From positions 124,001 through 188,000 of the forward strand of contig JACTNB010000022.1 of NCBI GenBank assembly GCA_014584345.1: DNA of 64,000 bases. Direction: 5' to 3'. Positions 17,742 to 31,377 of the stretch are shown piece after piece. The translations under genes and the position numbers were made by a program. The notes under the pieces were generated by a model. That model did not search any database. It saw only the letters and a list, made by a program, of their open reading frames with translations, and had not been told where the DNA came from. Origin of the DNA: Planctomycetota bacterium. GTDB lineage: Bacteria > Planctomycetota > Planctomycetia > Planctomycetales > Planctomycetaceae. Position 1 is the stretch's first letter. Each line of letters starts with the position of its first letter.

Positions 17742-18701
17742 TCAATGGCTTCCAGTTGTGCCCAAAGAAGCCAACTTCTTTTCCAGACGTCGCTTGAGAG
17801 TCAGGTAGTGGACCTGGTCTCCCCCCATTTCCCTGTATTGCAGTTCGGTGCGTTCGGCCAGCGAGACTAGATCGAAGCGGGGCCAGCGGGACTGTAGTTC
17901 GATCAACTGGTCCAACCCCTGAACGCTCTGCGACAGCACATCCGGAAGCAGCGACGACAGGGCCACCGCGGCTGCGGAAGTTGTGGCGTAATCGGCATCC
18001 AGCAGCAGCGCCAGGCCCTGATGATGCAAATAAAGACAGCAGATCAGTTCGTCGGGGAAACCCCATTGCAATGCAACCTGAGCCGCGGCGGTGGCATGAT
18101 CCCAGCCAAAGCGCTTCTGTTCATAGCTGCATAAAAGCTGGGGCGTTCGCTGCTGCTGATCCACGTAGTCGGTGTACTGTTCGAACAGGGCGGTAGTCAG
18201 CACCGGAAGCAGGAAATCCTGCAACATGGCGGCCGAGTAGGCGATCTCGGGATCGGCCTTCAACAGCAGGGCCACCTCGCGGGCAAACAACGCCCGTTCC
18301 AGATTATTCGCCCAAAACAGGTTAAGATTGATCAATTTCGAACTGCTCTTGGACATCGCCCGCTTGACGGCGGTCGTCAGGATGAATGTTTTCGCGCGGT
18401 GCAAGCCCAGCAGATTCAAGGCCTGCTTCACGGACGAGGCCTTGCTCCTGAGGCCAAAGACACTCGAGTTGACCAGCGACAACAGTTCCACCGTCAGGCC
18501 GCTGTCGCTTTCCAGAATCCGAGCCAGGACGTCGTTGGAAATATCCGGGATTTCCGAAGTTCGGCTGAATTCCTGCACCGCTCCCGGCAGGATCGGCAGT
18601 TTGAATTTTGCCGATAAATCCAGTTTTTTCGTCGTCCCCAGCAGGCGTTCCCGGTGTTCCCGCCAGTTCTGCGAGCCTGCTTCCGCCTTGATCCGTTCCA
18701 T
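17742..18701 (-). CDS. HDOD domain protein (copy 1)
   Basis: A 319-aa HDOD protein. The same block order as its neighbour is seen: LPILPGAVQEFSRTSEIPDIS, RILESDSGLTVELLSLVNSSVFGL, VKQALNLLGLHRAKTFILTTAVKRA, LFAREVALLL..EIAYSAAMLQDFLLP, and LYLHHQGLALLLDAD. It is the first gene of a two-gene operon, upstream of copy 2 by 19 bp, a recent-looking local duplication. No catalytic HD pair is seen. Its ATG is preceded by GGGGACAATGG-type sequence. Confidence 0.88.
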   Translation of the reverse strand: MERIKAEAGSQNWREHRERLLGTTKKLDLSAKFKLPILPGAVQEFSRTSEIPDISNDVLARILESDSGLTVELLSLVNSSVFGLRSKASSVKQALNLLGLHRAKTFILTTAVKRAMSKSSSKLINLNLFWANNLERALFAREVALLLKADPEIAYSAAMLQDFLLPVLTTALFEQYTDYVDQQQRTPQLLCSYEQKRFGWDHATAAAQVALQWGFPDELICCLYLHHQGLALLLDADYATTSAAAVALSSLLPDVLSQSVQGLDQLIELQSRWPRFDLVSLAERTELQYREMGGDQVHYLTLKRRLEKKLASLGTTGSH

Positions 18702-18966
18702 TGTCCCCTCGCACGCGCGTCAGGCCCCGACCAGGGCATCCAGCACTAAGCCGCATTTCCTGAAATTGATATTCAATTCACAAGAAAAGCATAGGCTACG
18801 ATTTCTCCCCAGGACGTTGAGGGGCTGCGAATCGAGGTAAATTCCCGAAATCGAGCCGCGCCGGCCGGGACACAGTTCCGGCGGACGCAACATCAGGGAA
18901 CGCGCCAGGAACACATCTGCTTCTCCGTCCATGCATTCCGAGCGATGGGAGCAGCGGGGAAGACCG

Positions 18967-19626
18967 CTACGTTTGAGCGGGGTCTTCGGAATCCTGGGCA
19001 GGCCAGCCTTGCTGGCCGATCAACTTCACGAATCGGCAGGGACAGAGTTCCTCCGCGTCCCAACCGTCGTGTGTCTTGCGAAACAGTGTTAACTCCTGCG
19101 AATCCTGGCTGCCAATGGGAATCACCAGCCGACCGTGCAATTTGGTCTGCTCCCAGTAACAGGGGGGAATCTTGGGGGCGGCGGCCGTCACCAGGATCGC
19201 ATCGTACGGGGCATGCATGGGAACCCCCAACGTCCCGTCTCCGGTGAAATAGGAAATATTGTCCAGCCCCAGTTGCTGCAATTCGTGACGAGCCGAATTC
19301 GCCAGCTTGGCCCAGCGTTCAATGGTGTAGACATGCTGGCACAAGTTCGCCAGGATCGCGGTCTGATACCCGCTCCCCGTGCCGATTTCCAGCACGCGCT
19401 CGTGTCCATCCAGTTCCAGGGCCTGGGTCATCAAGGCGACGATGTAAGGTTGGCTGATTGTTTGTTCGCAGGCAATTGGCAAGGCGCGATTCTCGTAGGC
19501 CTCCTCCGACAACTGTTCGGGGATGAATTTTTCCCGGGGAACCGTTTCCAGCGCATGCAGCACCCTGGGGTTGTGAATTCCCTGCGACTTCAATTCCCTG
19601 ATTAACAAATCCACTTCCGAGCGCAT
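18967..19626 (-). CDS. pcm: Protein-L-isoaspartate O-methyltransferase
   Basis: A 219-aa SAM-dependent enzyme that methylates isoaspartyl residues in damaged proteins to start their repair. Diagnostic pieces: ALETVPREKFIPEQ, AYENRALPIACEQTISQPYIVALMTQAL, the SAM motif VLEIGTGSGYQTAILA, VYTIERWAKLA, GDGTLGVP, YDAILVTAAAPKIPP and GRLVIPIG. Length matches the bacterial family. It lies 20 bp after the recJ stop on the same strand, likely one transcript. Confidence 0.96.
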   Translation of the reverse strand: MRSEVDLLIRELKSQGIHNPRVLHALETVPREKFIPEQLSEEAYENRALPIACEQTISQPYIVALMTQALELDGHERVLEIGTGSGYQTAILANLCQHVYTIERWAKLANSARHELQQLGLDNISYFTGDGTLGVPMHAPYDAILVTAAAPKIPPCYWEQTKLHGRLVIPIGSQDSQELTLFRKTHDGWDAEELCPCRFVKLIGQQGWPAQDSEDPAQT

Positions 19627-19646
19627 TGATGCCTCACAACGGAACC

Positions 19647-21449
19647 TCAGGCGGTTCGAGATTCATCCTGTCGCACAGCGGACGAGGCTGTGTCCCCTTG
19701 GAAAACTTCCTGATCGCTTTTCCAATCGATTAATTGTAACTCTACATTCATCCGACCACGAAATTCGTTGATGCCCGGTTTGAAACACAAGGCAATACTC
19801 CCCTGCGTCTGTTCGATCTGCTCGGCCCATTCACCCCGGCCAAATGCAATCGCGCGCATTTGATGCCCGTGTTGCTGGACGCGCAGCGAAAGATGGCGGC
19901 CTCCTTCTCCCATCACACGGGGTGGTTCCACCAGTTGAATGCCGGTGGTGACAAACACGGGACGCTCGTTCTGGCTGCCAAATGGCCCCAGGTATTCCAG
20001 CTCCTGTATGGCCCCCACCGTCAATTCATGCAGCGAAACCTCGGAATCGATCCGCCGGGGAGGGAGTTGCGTCTCTATCCCTCGCTGCCGGGTGGCGACT
20101 TCATTAAGCAGTTCGCGAAACGGGGCGATCTGCTCGGGCTGGATCTTAAGCCCAATCGCTGCCGGGTGACCGCCAAATCGATCCAAAGGCTCAGCCGAGG
20201 CAGTCACCGCGGCGTGCAGATCGAATCCCGCATGACTGCGGCCCGATCCCTGCCCCAGGCTGGTGCCAGTCCCCAGGGTAATCAGAATTGTCGGTTTCTC
20301 GAACTGTTCCGCCACGCGACTGGCAACGATCCCAATGACGCCAGGATGCCACTCATGATGCGCCACGACCAGCACCGGCTGTTCGAGCCAGTCCGGATGC
20401 TGCAGGATTTCTTCCCGGGCCTGCTTGAGTATCTTCCGTTCCACGGTCTGGCGCTGCTTGTTCAAGCCATCCAGGTATTCCGCCAACTGGGCGGCTCGGT
20501 GTTCGTCGTGGGTGACCAGCAATTCCACCGCCAGGCGGGCCTGTCCCAAACGCCCCGCGGCATTAAGACGCGGCGCCAGAGCGAACCCGATATCCTCCGC
20601 GTTCAACCCCGATTTCTCTAGCAAGCCCGACACTTGAAGCAAGGCCCGCAAGCCTGTTCCCGCCTGTTTACGCAAGGTCTCCAGGCCGTATTTGACAATC
20701 ATGCGGTTTTCGCCGACCAGCGGGACAACGTCCGCCACGGTGCCGATCATCGCCAGACCGACCGCCGTCTTCAGAAAATTACGCATCCGTTCTGAGGCCC
20801 GTTGCCCATTGCCCAGTTGCTTGCAGACTGCCCAGGCCAGCTTGAAGGCGACACCCGCGCCGCATAATTCGGGAAAACAGGAAGTTTCCGGATCGATCCG
20901 CGGATGCACGACCGCGCAGGCCGATGGCAGTTCCGCTCCGAACTGGTGGTGATCCGTGATGATCAGGTCCAGCCCCAGTTCCCGCGCCAGACGGGCTTCC
21001 TCCAGACTGGAAATGCCGCAATCCACCGTCACCACCAGACGGCGCGGATCGGCCTGATGCAATTCGCGAATCGCTTCGCAATTCAAGCCGTAACCTTCCT
21101 CGAGTCTGCAGGGAATATAATAGTCCGCCTCGGCCCCTGCCGATTGCAGACACTGCAACAGGATTGCCGTTGACGTCATGCCATCCACATCGTAATCACC
21201 GTAGATCGTAATCCGACGCTTGTCGTGGATCGCCTGAACGATCAATTCCGCCGCCTGCTCCACGCCGGGCATCCGTTCCGGCTCCTGCAATTCCTGCAGC
21301 GTGCCGCTCAGAAAGGCTTTCGCCTGCTGATGGTCGGTCAATCCCCGCGCAAGCAGAACCTGAGCCAGCAAGGTAGAACAACGCATCTGCCTGGCCAGGG
21401 TCTGCACGAGGCCACTATCATGACTGGTGAATTGCCAGGTCCTTGGCAT
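19647..21449 (-). CDS. recJ: Single-stranded-DNA-specific exonuclease RecJ
   Basis: RecJ is a 5'-3' ssDNA exonuclease of the DHH superfamily used in RecFOR recombination and mismatch repair. Motifs: TIYGDYDVDGMTSTAIL, VTVDCGISSLEEA, LIITDHHQFG, CAVVHPRIDP, CGAGVAFKLAW, NAAGRLG, DHHA1 with HPGVIGIVASRVAE and RFGGHPAAIGLKI, and a C-terminal OB-fold. The start at ATG 21449 (MPRTWQF) gives 600 aa, typical. A longer in-frame frame to 21746 has no RecJ similarity and is rejected. It is followed by pcm. Confidence 0.96.
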   Translation of the reverse strand: MPRTWQFTSHDSGLVQTLARQMRCSTLLAQVLLARGLTDHQQAKAFLSGTLQELQEPERMPGVEQAAELIVQAIHDKRRITIYGDYDVDGMTSTAILLQCLQSAGAEADYYIPCRLEEGYGLNCEAIRELHQADPRRLVVTVDCGISSLEEARLARELGLDLIITDHHQFGAELPSACAVVHPRIDPETSCFPELCGAGVAFKLAWAVCKQLGNGQRASERMRNFLKTAVGLAMIGTVADVVPLVGENRMIVKYGLETLRKQAGTGLRALLQVSGLLEKSGLNAEDIGFALAPRLNAAGRLGQARLAVELLVTHDEHRAAQLAEYLDGLNKQRQTVERKILKQAREEILQHPDWLEQPVLVVAHHEWHPGVIGIVASRVAEQFEKPTILITLGTGTSLGQGSGRSHAGFDLHAAVTASAEPLDRFGGHPAAIGLKIQPEQIAPFRELLNEVATRQRGIETQLPPRRIDSEVSLHELTVGAIQELEYLGPFGSQNERPVFVTTGIQLVEPPRVMGEGGRHLSLRVQQHGHQMRAIAFGRGEWAEQIEQTQGSIALCFKPGINEFRGRMNVELQLIDWKSDQEVFQGDTASSAVRQDESRTA

Positions 21450-21869
21450 AGCGATTGAATTCTCCCCGTAACCGACATCACACGCGTAATTTAGTGTAGG
21501 ATTTCGGCCCTGTTGCCTGTTCCGTGGCGGTAGTGTAGCAGATACGGCAACGGGCTGCCAGAATGCGGTCTCGCCAGGCAACTTGCCGACTGATTGACAA
21601 TCCTCCGCCATTACCCAACAATGGCTGCTGATCGATTTTCCACGTCCCGGAAGAGGCCGCGCGTCTCTCCCGGAGCGGGGAGAATCCCTTGCGCAGGTGA
21701 TTTGGCATGGGTGGTCCCGATGGAAATCGTCCCAAGACGATATCAAGCCTCCCTTAGTAAGTCCCCGGGCGTTTCAGACTCGTAATCGCGCGATGCGCGG
21801 CTTCCAGACATTATGTTTCCGATGACTTCCCGATTTTGATTACCTTCCGTTGATTCTTGGAGTGTTCTC
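21450..21869. other. Divergent intergenic, recJ / DUF1080 gene
   Basis: 420 bases with no supported gene. It must contain two divergent promoters. The right end holds the cttGGAGtgttctcGTG start region of the giant cytochrome gene. I see no strong repeat. Confidence 0.6.
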
Positions 21870-25124
<3,255 letters not shown>

Positions 25125-25313
25125 CGTCGCCAGATCATTCGTTCCGGAACGCCGAGTTGCCTGTCGAATCGAAGAATTCCCTGGCGATACAACGTCCGTC
25201 CCCGGATATAACAGAAATTATTGCCTTCCTTTCAGAGAATATCCCCCACCGTCTGCCGGGAACGGAACCGGTCGATGTGGGTACGCAAGCCGCCGATCGG
25301 TCGGGATGACATT

Positions 25314-27062
25314 ATGATTACTCGCAACGGAATCGCGGTTTCTCAGGGCGTGGCCATCGGCGATGCCCTGGTGATTGGTTCGGAGGATTTCCGGATCCCG
25401 CAACGATTCATTCCTCGCCGGATCGTCGAGCAGGAACTGGTCCGTTTTCGCCAGGCCTTGCTGCATGTTTCCGAGGAAATCGCGGAAAACGAACGCCTGG
25501 CCAACGAAGCGATTGGCGTACAGTACGGGGCCATTTTTGCCGCTCATTTGCAGATGGCGCAAGATCCCAAGCTGATATCCGAAGTGGAAACCTTGATCCG
25601 GGATCGCTGCTACAGCCCCGAATTTGCCTCCAGCCGAACGTTGCGGAAATACGCCAAGCAGTTCCAGTCGCTGGGAAACGCTTATTTCGCCGAGCGGGCC
25701 GCCGATATCTACGACCTGGAAAAGCGAATATTGCGGCATCTGCTGGGCGAACGGCGCGAGAGCCTGTCGGAACTGACCGAACCGGTCATCGTGCTGGCCC
25801 ACAATTTGACACCCAGCGAAACCGCCGGGCTGAACCGGGAATTCGTGCTCGGTTTCGTGACCGAAGCCGGTGGCCGTACCAGTCATACCGCGATTCTGGC
25901 CGCTGCCCTGCAAATTCCAGCCGTGGTAGGCGTGGGGCCATTCCTGGCCGATGTTTCCGGCGGCGAAACCGTCATTGTGGATGGCAAGAGTGGCGAGTTC
26001 ATCATCGACCCCGATGACGATGCCCTCATTCGCATCAACGCGACTCGGGAAAAATACAAGGATGTCGAGGTACGGCGGCAACTCCTCAGCGATCTGATTC
26101 CCGAAACCCGCGATGGTACCCGAATACAACTCCTCGGGAATATCGAATTCCCACACGAAGCCGAACAATGTGAATTGCGCGGCGCCGATGGAATCGGCTT
26201 GTATCGCACCGAATTTCTCTATCTCGGCAAGGATACCAGCCCCAGCGAGGAAGATCATTTCCAGGCCTATAGCGAAGTGATCCGTTCCTTTCCGAATCAT
26301 CCCATCATCATTCGCACACTCGATCTGGGGGCGGATAAAATCCCCGGCAAGCTGAACCGGCTGTATTCGGATCAAAGCAATCCCGCGCTGGGGCTGCGCA
26401 GCATCCGTCTCAGTCTGCACGACATGAAAATGTTCAAAACGCAAATCCGTGCGATTCTCCGTGCCTCGGTGAATGTCGATTTGGGCATTATGTTTCCACT
26501 GGTTTCCTCGCTGTTGGAATTCCGCCAGGCTCGCATGGTGGTCCGCGAAGTCATGGAAGATCTCGACGAACAACATATCCCCTATAATAGGGGCATCTCG
26601 CTGGGGATTATGGTCGAAGTTCCCGCCACCGTGATGATGGCCGAGGAATTTGCCCGGGAAGTCGATTTCTTCTCCATAGGCACCAACGATCTGATTCAAT
26701 ACACCCTGGCCGCCGATCGTTCCGATCCCATGGTGGCCAAATGGCATAATGCCGCCGATCCCGCCATCATCCGCATGATCGAAATGGTGGTCGCGGCCGC
26801 GAAACGCCACGATGTCACGGTCTCGGTCTGCGGACAGATGAGTTCCGATCCCAAATGCGTCCCCCTCCTGCTCGGGCTGGGGATTCGGCAGATCAGCGTC
26901 AGCCCGCATGCCATTCCGGAAATCAAGGAAGTGATTCGCAGCCTGACCATCGAAAAGGCTCGGGCGATTGCTGAATATGCGAAGACGCAGGAACTGGCAC
27001 GCGACGTGGAAAGTTTCCTGAATCGCGAACTACGGCAACTCGTGCCGGAATACACCCGATGA
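25314..27062 (+). CDS. ptsI: PEP-protein phosphotransferase (enzyme I)
   Basis: Enzyme I autophosphorylates from PEP on a His and passes the phosphate to HPr. The 582-aa protein starts ITRNGIAVSQGVAIGDA and shows the phospho-His motif GGRTSHTAILAAALQIPAVVG, LLGNIEFPHEAE, ADGIGLYRTEFLYL, the PEP-binding FSIGTNDLIQYTLAADRSD and CGQMSSDPKCVPLLLGLG. ATG 25314 with cGGGA upstream is preferred; a longer frame to 25221 has no similarity. There is no ptsH or EII gene in the window, so it may serve a PTS-Ntr-like regulatory role. That is inference. Confidence 0.95.
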   Translation: MITRNGIAVSQGVAIGDALVIGSEDFRIPQRFIPRRIVEQELVRFRQALLHVSEEIAENERLANEAIGVQYGAIFAAHLQMAQDPKLISEVETLIRDRCYSPEFASSRTLRKYAKQFQSLGNAYFAERAADIYDLEKRILRHLLGERRESLSELTEPVIVLAHNLTPSETAGLNREFVLGFVTEAGGRTSHTAILAAALQIPAVVGVGPFLADVSGGETVIVDGKSGEFIIDPDDDALIRINATREKYKDVEVRRQLLSDLIPETRDGTRIQLLGNIEFPHEAEQCELRGADGIGLYRTEFLYLGKDTSPSEEDHFQAYSEVIRSFPNHPIIIRTLDLGADKIPGKLNRLYSDQSNPALGLRSIRLSLHDMKMFKTQIRAILRASVNVDLGIMFPLVSSLLEFRQARMVVREVMEDLDEQHIPYNRGISLGIMVEVPATVMMAEEFAREVDFFSIGTNDLIQYTLAADRSDPMVAKWHNAADPAIIRMIEMVVAAAKRHDVTVSVCGQMSSDPKCVPLLLGLGIRQISVSPHAIPEIKEVIRSLTIEKARAIAEYAKTQELARDVESFLNRELRQLVPEYTR

Positions 27063-27071
27063 GACCGCAGG

Positions 27072-28106
27072 TCAGTCCACGATGCCCCGTCGCTTGAGTT
27101 CCGCTACCACGCTGCTGACGATCCGGGTGACTTCGTCGGCGTTGGCCTCGACTGAGGGGTTCCCGTTGTGTTTGACGGGACAACCCCCGATCGGTTCGCT
27201 GGTATATCCATGACTGGCCAGCATGCACTGCAACTCTCGGCTGAGCGTGACGAGATTCGTCTGCTGTTGTCCAGACATTGGCTGGCGGCCACGGCCCATG
27301 CGAAACCCGCGCAGTTCCACGCCAGCCCGGAATCCTTCGGGGAATTCCGCGGAATAAATCAACACGTCGAACAACTTGACCAGATCGTATTGCAGCTGGC
27401 GGGCTTGTTCGATCTTGTGGGCGACCGTTAATTCGTAAAGCTGCCGTGTCAATTCGGGAACCACGCCAGAGGTGGCATTTGTCCCCCCGTCGCAACCGAT
27501 CAACAACATCGGCATCAATGCCGCGTCCCAGCCGGTGAAGAAGCTGAATTCGGGCCGATTCGGTCGGACGGCCTGGATCATGCGGATCATGTGGGGTAAA
27601 TCACCAGACGAATCCTTGATGGCCACGATTTTTTCGCATTCCTCGCTCAACCGCTGCACGGTGGGCACGTCGATCGGGCTGGCGAACATCGGAATATTAT
27701 ACAGGGTGACATCGACCGGCGTGTTGTCGCCAATTTCCTTGAAATAGGCATACACCGAGGCCGGGCTGAGCTTATAGTAGAAGGGAGCCACAATGGCGAC
27801 CGCGCGAATGCCCAGTTCGTGGTAGTATTCGCAGGCCTTGATCGTTTCGCGGGCGTTGGCCTCCGCAGCGCCTGCCAGAATGGGGACGCGTCCTCGGGTT
27901 TGCTCGGCAATAATCTTCGTGATGCGGCGGCGTTCCTCGGGAGTAAACCGCGTGAATTCGCCCGTGGATCCGTTGGGATATAAACCGTGCACCCCCTTTT
28001 CAATCAGCCAGTCGATATAGCGCCGGAGTTCCGCTTCGTTGATTTCACCTGCATCACTCATCGGGACAAGGTTGGGGGTAAAAATCCCTTTCAGTCGTGT
28101 CTGCAT
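27072..28106 (-). CDS. DapA-family lyase/synthase
   Basis: A 344-aa class I aldolase of the dihydrodipicolinate synthase/N-acetylneuraminate lyase family. Motifs: GLYPNGSTGEFTRFTPEERRR, VPILAGAAEANARETIK, the Tyr in LYNIPMFASP, the Schiff-base Lys in VAIKDSSGDL, and GCDGGTNATSGVVPEL. Real DapA proteins are ~290 aa; this one has a ~50-residue C-terminal extension (HNGNPSVEANADEV). It may use another 2-oxo acid, so dapA is not assigned. It lies 9 bp from the ptsI stop, convergent. Confidence 0.85.
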   Translation of the reverse strand: MQTRLKGIFTPNLVPMSDAGEINEAELRRYIDWLIEKGVHGLYPNGSTGEFTRFTPEERRRITKIIAEQTRGRVPILAGAAEANARETIKACEYYHELGIRAVAIVAPFYYKLSPASVYAYFKEIGDNTPVDVTLYNIPMFASPIDVPTVQRLSEECEKIVAIKDSSGDLPHMIRMIQAVRPNRPEFSFFTGWDAALMPMLLIGCDGGTNATSGVVPELTRQLYELTVAHKIEQARQLQYDLVKLFDVLIYSAEFPEGFRAGVELRGFRMGRGRQPMSGQQQTNLVTLSRELQCMLASHGYTSEPIGGCPVKHNGNPSVEANADEVTRIVSSVVAELKRRGIVD

Positions 28107-28552
28107 CGGTAAGCCTTGTGGAGATTCTGTCTGGGGAACAAGTGTCAAGTTTGCCCGGGCAACGACTCGGGGGGAGCATGGTGGCAAAACGAGGGCGTTG
28201 TCATCCGTGGCGACTGGTTATGATTGTAATTAAGAATAGCTTGTGAAACTGGGGAAAATCACGAGAGAGAGAGGAAATGGGGCCTAAGTTTAGAAAAAAA
28301 TCGCAAAGTGGCCTGTATTGGACCGCCTGCCGTCATAAGGAGGCAGCGAAATTGGCATTTCCTCAGCAATCTCGCGGCCTTTCGATTGTCTCGGCTTGTG
28401 ATTGTCCGTTACATTGAAGGAAAGACGCTGGCCCTGGTTGCGCGTCGTCCGGCTGTGCCGTTTTTCACCGCGTCCTCGATTGCTCGGGATGTATTGCGCA
28501 CCCGTTCCATATTTAGGCATCCTGTATCCATTTTTTTGACATTCAGAATCTT
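28107..28552. other. Divergent intergenic, dapA-like / aroF
   Basis: 446 bases without a credible gene. An AT-rich patch near 28218-28240 could be the promoter of the minus-strand lyase. The aroF start has only a weak ribosome binding site. I saw no riboswitch, terminator or repeat. Confidence 0.55.
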
Positions 28553-29590
<1,038 letters not shown>

Positions 29591-29615
29591 CCGAGGCAAA
29601 ATGTTATCGCATTGA

Positions 29616-29648
29616 TTCCCCTTTCCGGGAAGGCTCGGGAAAGGGGAA
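29616..29648 (+). terminator. Hairpin after aroF
   Basis: An 11-bp perfect stem, TTCCCCTTTCC (29616-29626) with its complement at 29638-29648, 26 bases after the aroF stop. It has no T-run on the plus strand, so it may be a factor-assisted terminator or an RNA stabiliser. Confidence 0.55.
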
Positions 29649-29767
29649 CACAGGCCGACGGCCAGCCGCGGTGGTGCCGGGCGACTTCTGGACGGTACCG
29701 GAATGCAAGTGGTCCACACCGGATAAACAACACACGATACCTACATGTATGAAGCAAGGATTCCCCC

Positions 29768-30538
29768 ATGCGACGGTTTCTGATAGCGGGCAACTGGAAA
29801 ATGAACACAACCCTGGAAACCGGCAGCCAACTCGCCCAGGGATTGGCCGACCAGGTCCGCGGACGAGACCTGCCGGTCGATGTGCTGGTGTGTCCACCCT
29901 TTCCGTATTTGCATGCAATCAAGCAGGTTGTGGCGAATTCCGGCATCGCGGTGGGCGCGCAGAACTGTTATTTTGAGGAGCCAGGGGCGTTCACCGGCGA
30001 GGTCGCACCAGAAATGCTGCGGGAGGTCGGTTGCGATTACGTGATCCTGGGACACAGCGAACGCCGTCACATCCTTAAGGAATGCGATGGCATGATCAAC
30101 CGAAAAACCCGGGCCGCGCTTGCCAAGGGGTTGCAGGTAGTGCTGTGCGTGGGGGAATTGCTGGAAGAACGCGAGGCCGGTCGGACGGAAACCGTACTCG
30201 ATCAGCAGATGACGGGGGGACTGGCGGATATTTCCGCCGACGATCTGGCGAACATCGTAATTGCCTACGAACCGGTGTGGGCCATCGGAACAGGAAAGAC
30301 GGCGACTCCCGCACAAGCCGAGGAAGCACACGCTTATCTTCGCAATTGGTTGTCGACTCGTTACAATGAGTCTGCTGCTGCCCGCATGCGGATTCTCTAC
30401 GGCGGCAGCGTGAAGCCCAGTAACGCCAAGGAATTGCTGGGGCAGGAAAATGTGGATGGGGCGCTGGTCGGCGGAGCGAGCCTGACGGTAAAAGACTTTG
30501 GCCCGATTATTGAAGCGGCCGTGGAACTTTCCGTTTAG
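29768..30538 (+). CDS. tpiA: Triosephosphate isomerase
   Basis: Interconverts DHAP and glyceraldehyde 3-phosphate. The 256 aa carry the TIM-barrel catalytic set: Lys in GNWKMN, His in LGHSERR, Glu in AYEPVWAIGTGKTAT, and the phosphate loop YGGSVKPSN. The ATG is preceded by AAGGA about 8 bases upstream. It is followed 80 bp later by secG, the common tpiA-secG order. Confidence 0.97.
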   Translation: MRRFLIAGNWKMNTTLETGSQLAQGLADQVRGRDLPVDVLVCPPFPYLHAIKQVVANSGIAVGAQNCYFEEPGAFTGEVAPEMLREVGCDYVILGHSERRHILKECDGMINRKTRAALAKGLQVVLCVGELLEEREAGRTETVLDQQMTGGLADISADDLANIVIAYEPVWAIGTGKTATPAQAEEAHAYLRNWLSTRYNESAAARMRILYGGSVKPSNAKELLGQENVDGALVGGASLTVKDFGPIIEAAVELSV

Positions 30539-30618
30539 GCAGGGCCTTGGTGTTTCCGCCGAGGTAATTCGCCTCCCCCGTGGACTGATTACGATTCAAC
30601 GCGAAGGAGTATGCCCGA

Positions 30619-31227
30619 GTGGCTCAGTTTATCAGTTATGTCATGCTGCTGCTGTTGTCGTTCCTCAGTTTTCTGCTGATCGTGATCGTGCTGCTGCAAC
30701 GCGGGCGGGGCGGTGGATTGGCGGGAGCCTTGGGTGGTGCCGGAGGCCAAAGTGCGTTTGGCACGAAGGCGGGAGATGTCTTCACCAAAATCACCGTGGG
30801 GCTGGCCCTGATCTGGGTACTGGTGGCTGGCATGAGCATCAACATCCTGAGTTGGTCGCAAAGCACAGTGTACTCCGGTGGCTCGGAAGCAAGTGACGAG
30901 TTGATCCGGGGTGATGCGGACAAGGAAAATTTGCCCCCCGTGGACCGTCCCGCCGCCGATCTGGGGCCTGAAACCAACTTGCCGAGCGGCGCGGATGCCC
31001 CGGCGAAGGAAAGTCCCGCCAAGGATACCGAACAATCCACGCCAGGCGCCCCCGGGACACCGGAAAAACCGGCCTCCGACCCCGAGACCAGCCAACCGAA
31101 ACCGACTCCTGCTCCGGAAAGTTCCTCCCCCGCTCCCACGGGAAATCCGTCCGCGACCGAACCGCAACCGGCCACGGGGACACCTGCTGCGGATGCGAAA
31201 CCCGAGGCGGATCCCACAGGGAATTGA
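30619..31227 (+). CDS. secG: Preprotein translocase subunit SecG (long-tailed)
   Basis: SecG helps SecYEG export proteins. The first ~75 residues match the family: an N-terminal helix (MLLLLSFLSFLLIVIVLLQRGRGGGL), the conserved AFGTKAGDVFTKIT loop and a second helix (VGLALIWVLVAGMSI). The remaining ~125 residues are a Pro/Ala/Thr/Glu-rich, likely disordered tail, far beyond the usual ~75-110 aa. The GTG start is preceded by AAGGAG. Confidence 0.92.
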   Translation: MAQFISYVMLLLLSFLSFLLIVIVLLQRGRGGGLAGALGGAGGQSAFGTKAGDVFTKITVGLALIWVLVAGMSINILSWSQSTVYSGGSEASDELIRGDADKENLPPVDRPAADLGPETNLPSGADAPAKESPAKDTEQSTPGAPGTPEKPASDPETSQPKPTPAPESSSPAPTGNPSATEPQPATGTPAADAKPEADPTGN

Positions 31228-31332
31228 GTCCTGAAATGGAGGCGGGCAGTCGAATGTCGGCCGACTCGTCATTTCGGTTTTCGGGTGTCGGGCAGCGACT
31301 TTCCAGATACCGAACGTGTTGATTGCACACAC

Positions 31333-31365
31333 ACCTGCCCGCATTGCCGGGCAGGTTCTTTTATC
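31333..31365 (+). terminator. Intrinsic terminator between secG and yicC
   Basis: Stem CCTGCCCG/CGGGCAGG (31334-31341 and 31348-31355, with an added A-T pair), six-base loop, then TTCTTTTA. This is a good rho-independent terminator 106 bases after secG. It ends only about 12-22 bases before the yicC start, so it may also act as an attenuator of yicC. Confidence 0.8.
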
Positions 31366-31377
31366 GAGGACGGCACT

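Noticed and set aside
25218..26909. A 563-codon minus-strand frame opposite ptsI
   Set aside because: Shadow of ptsI in the opposite strand; His/Gly/Asp-rich with no family.
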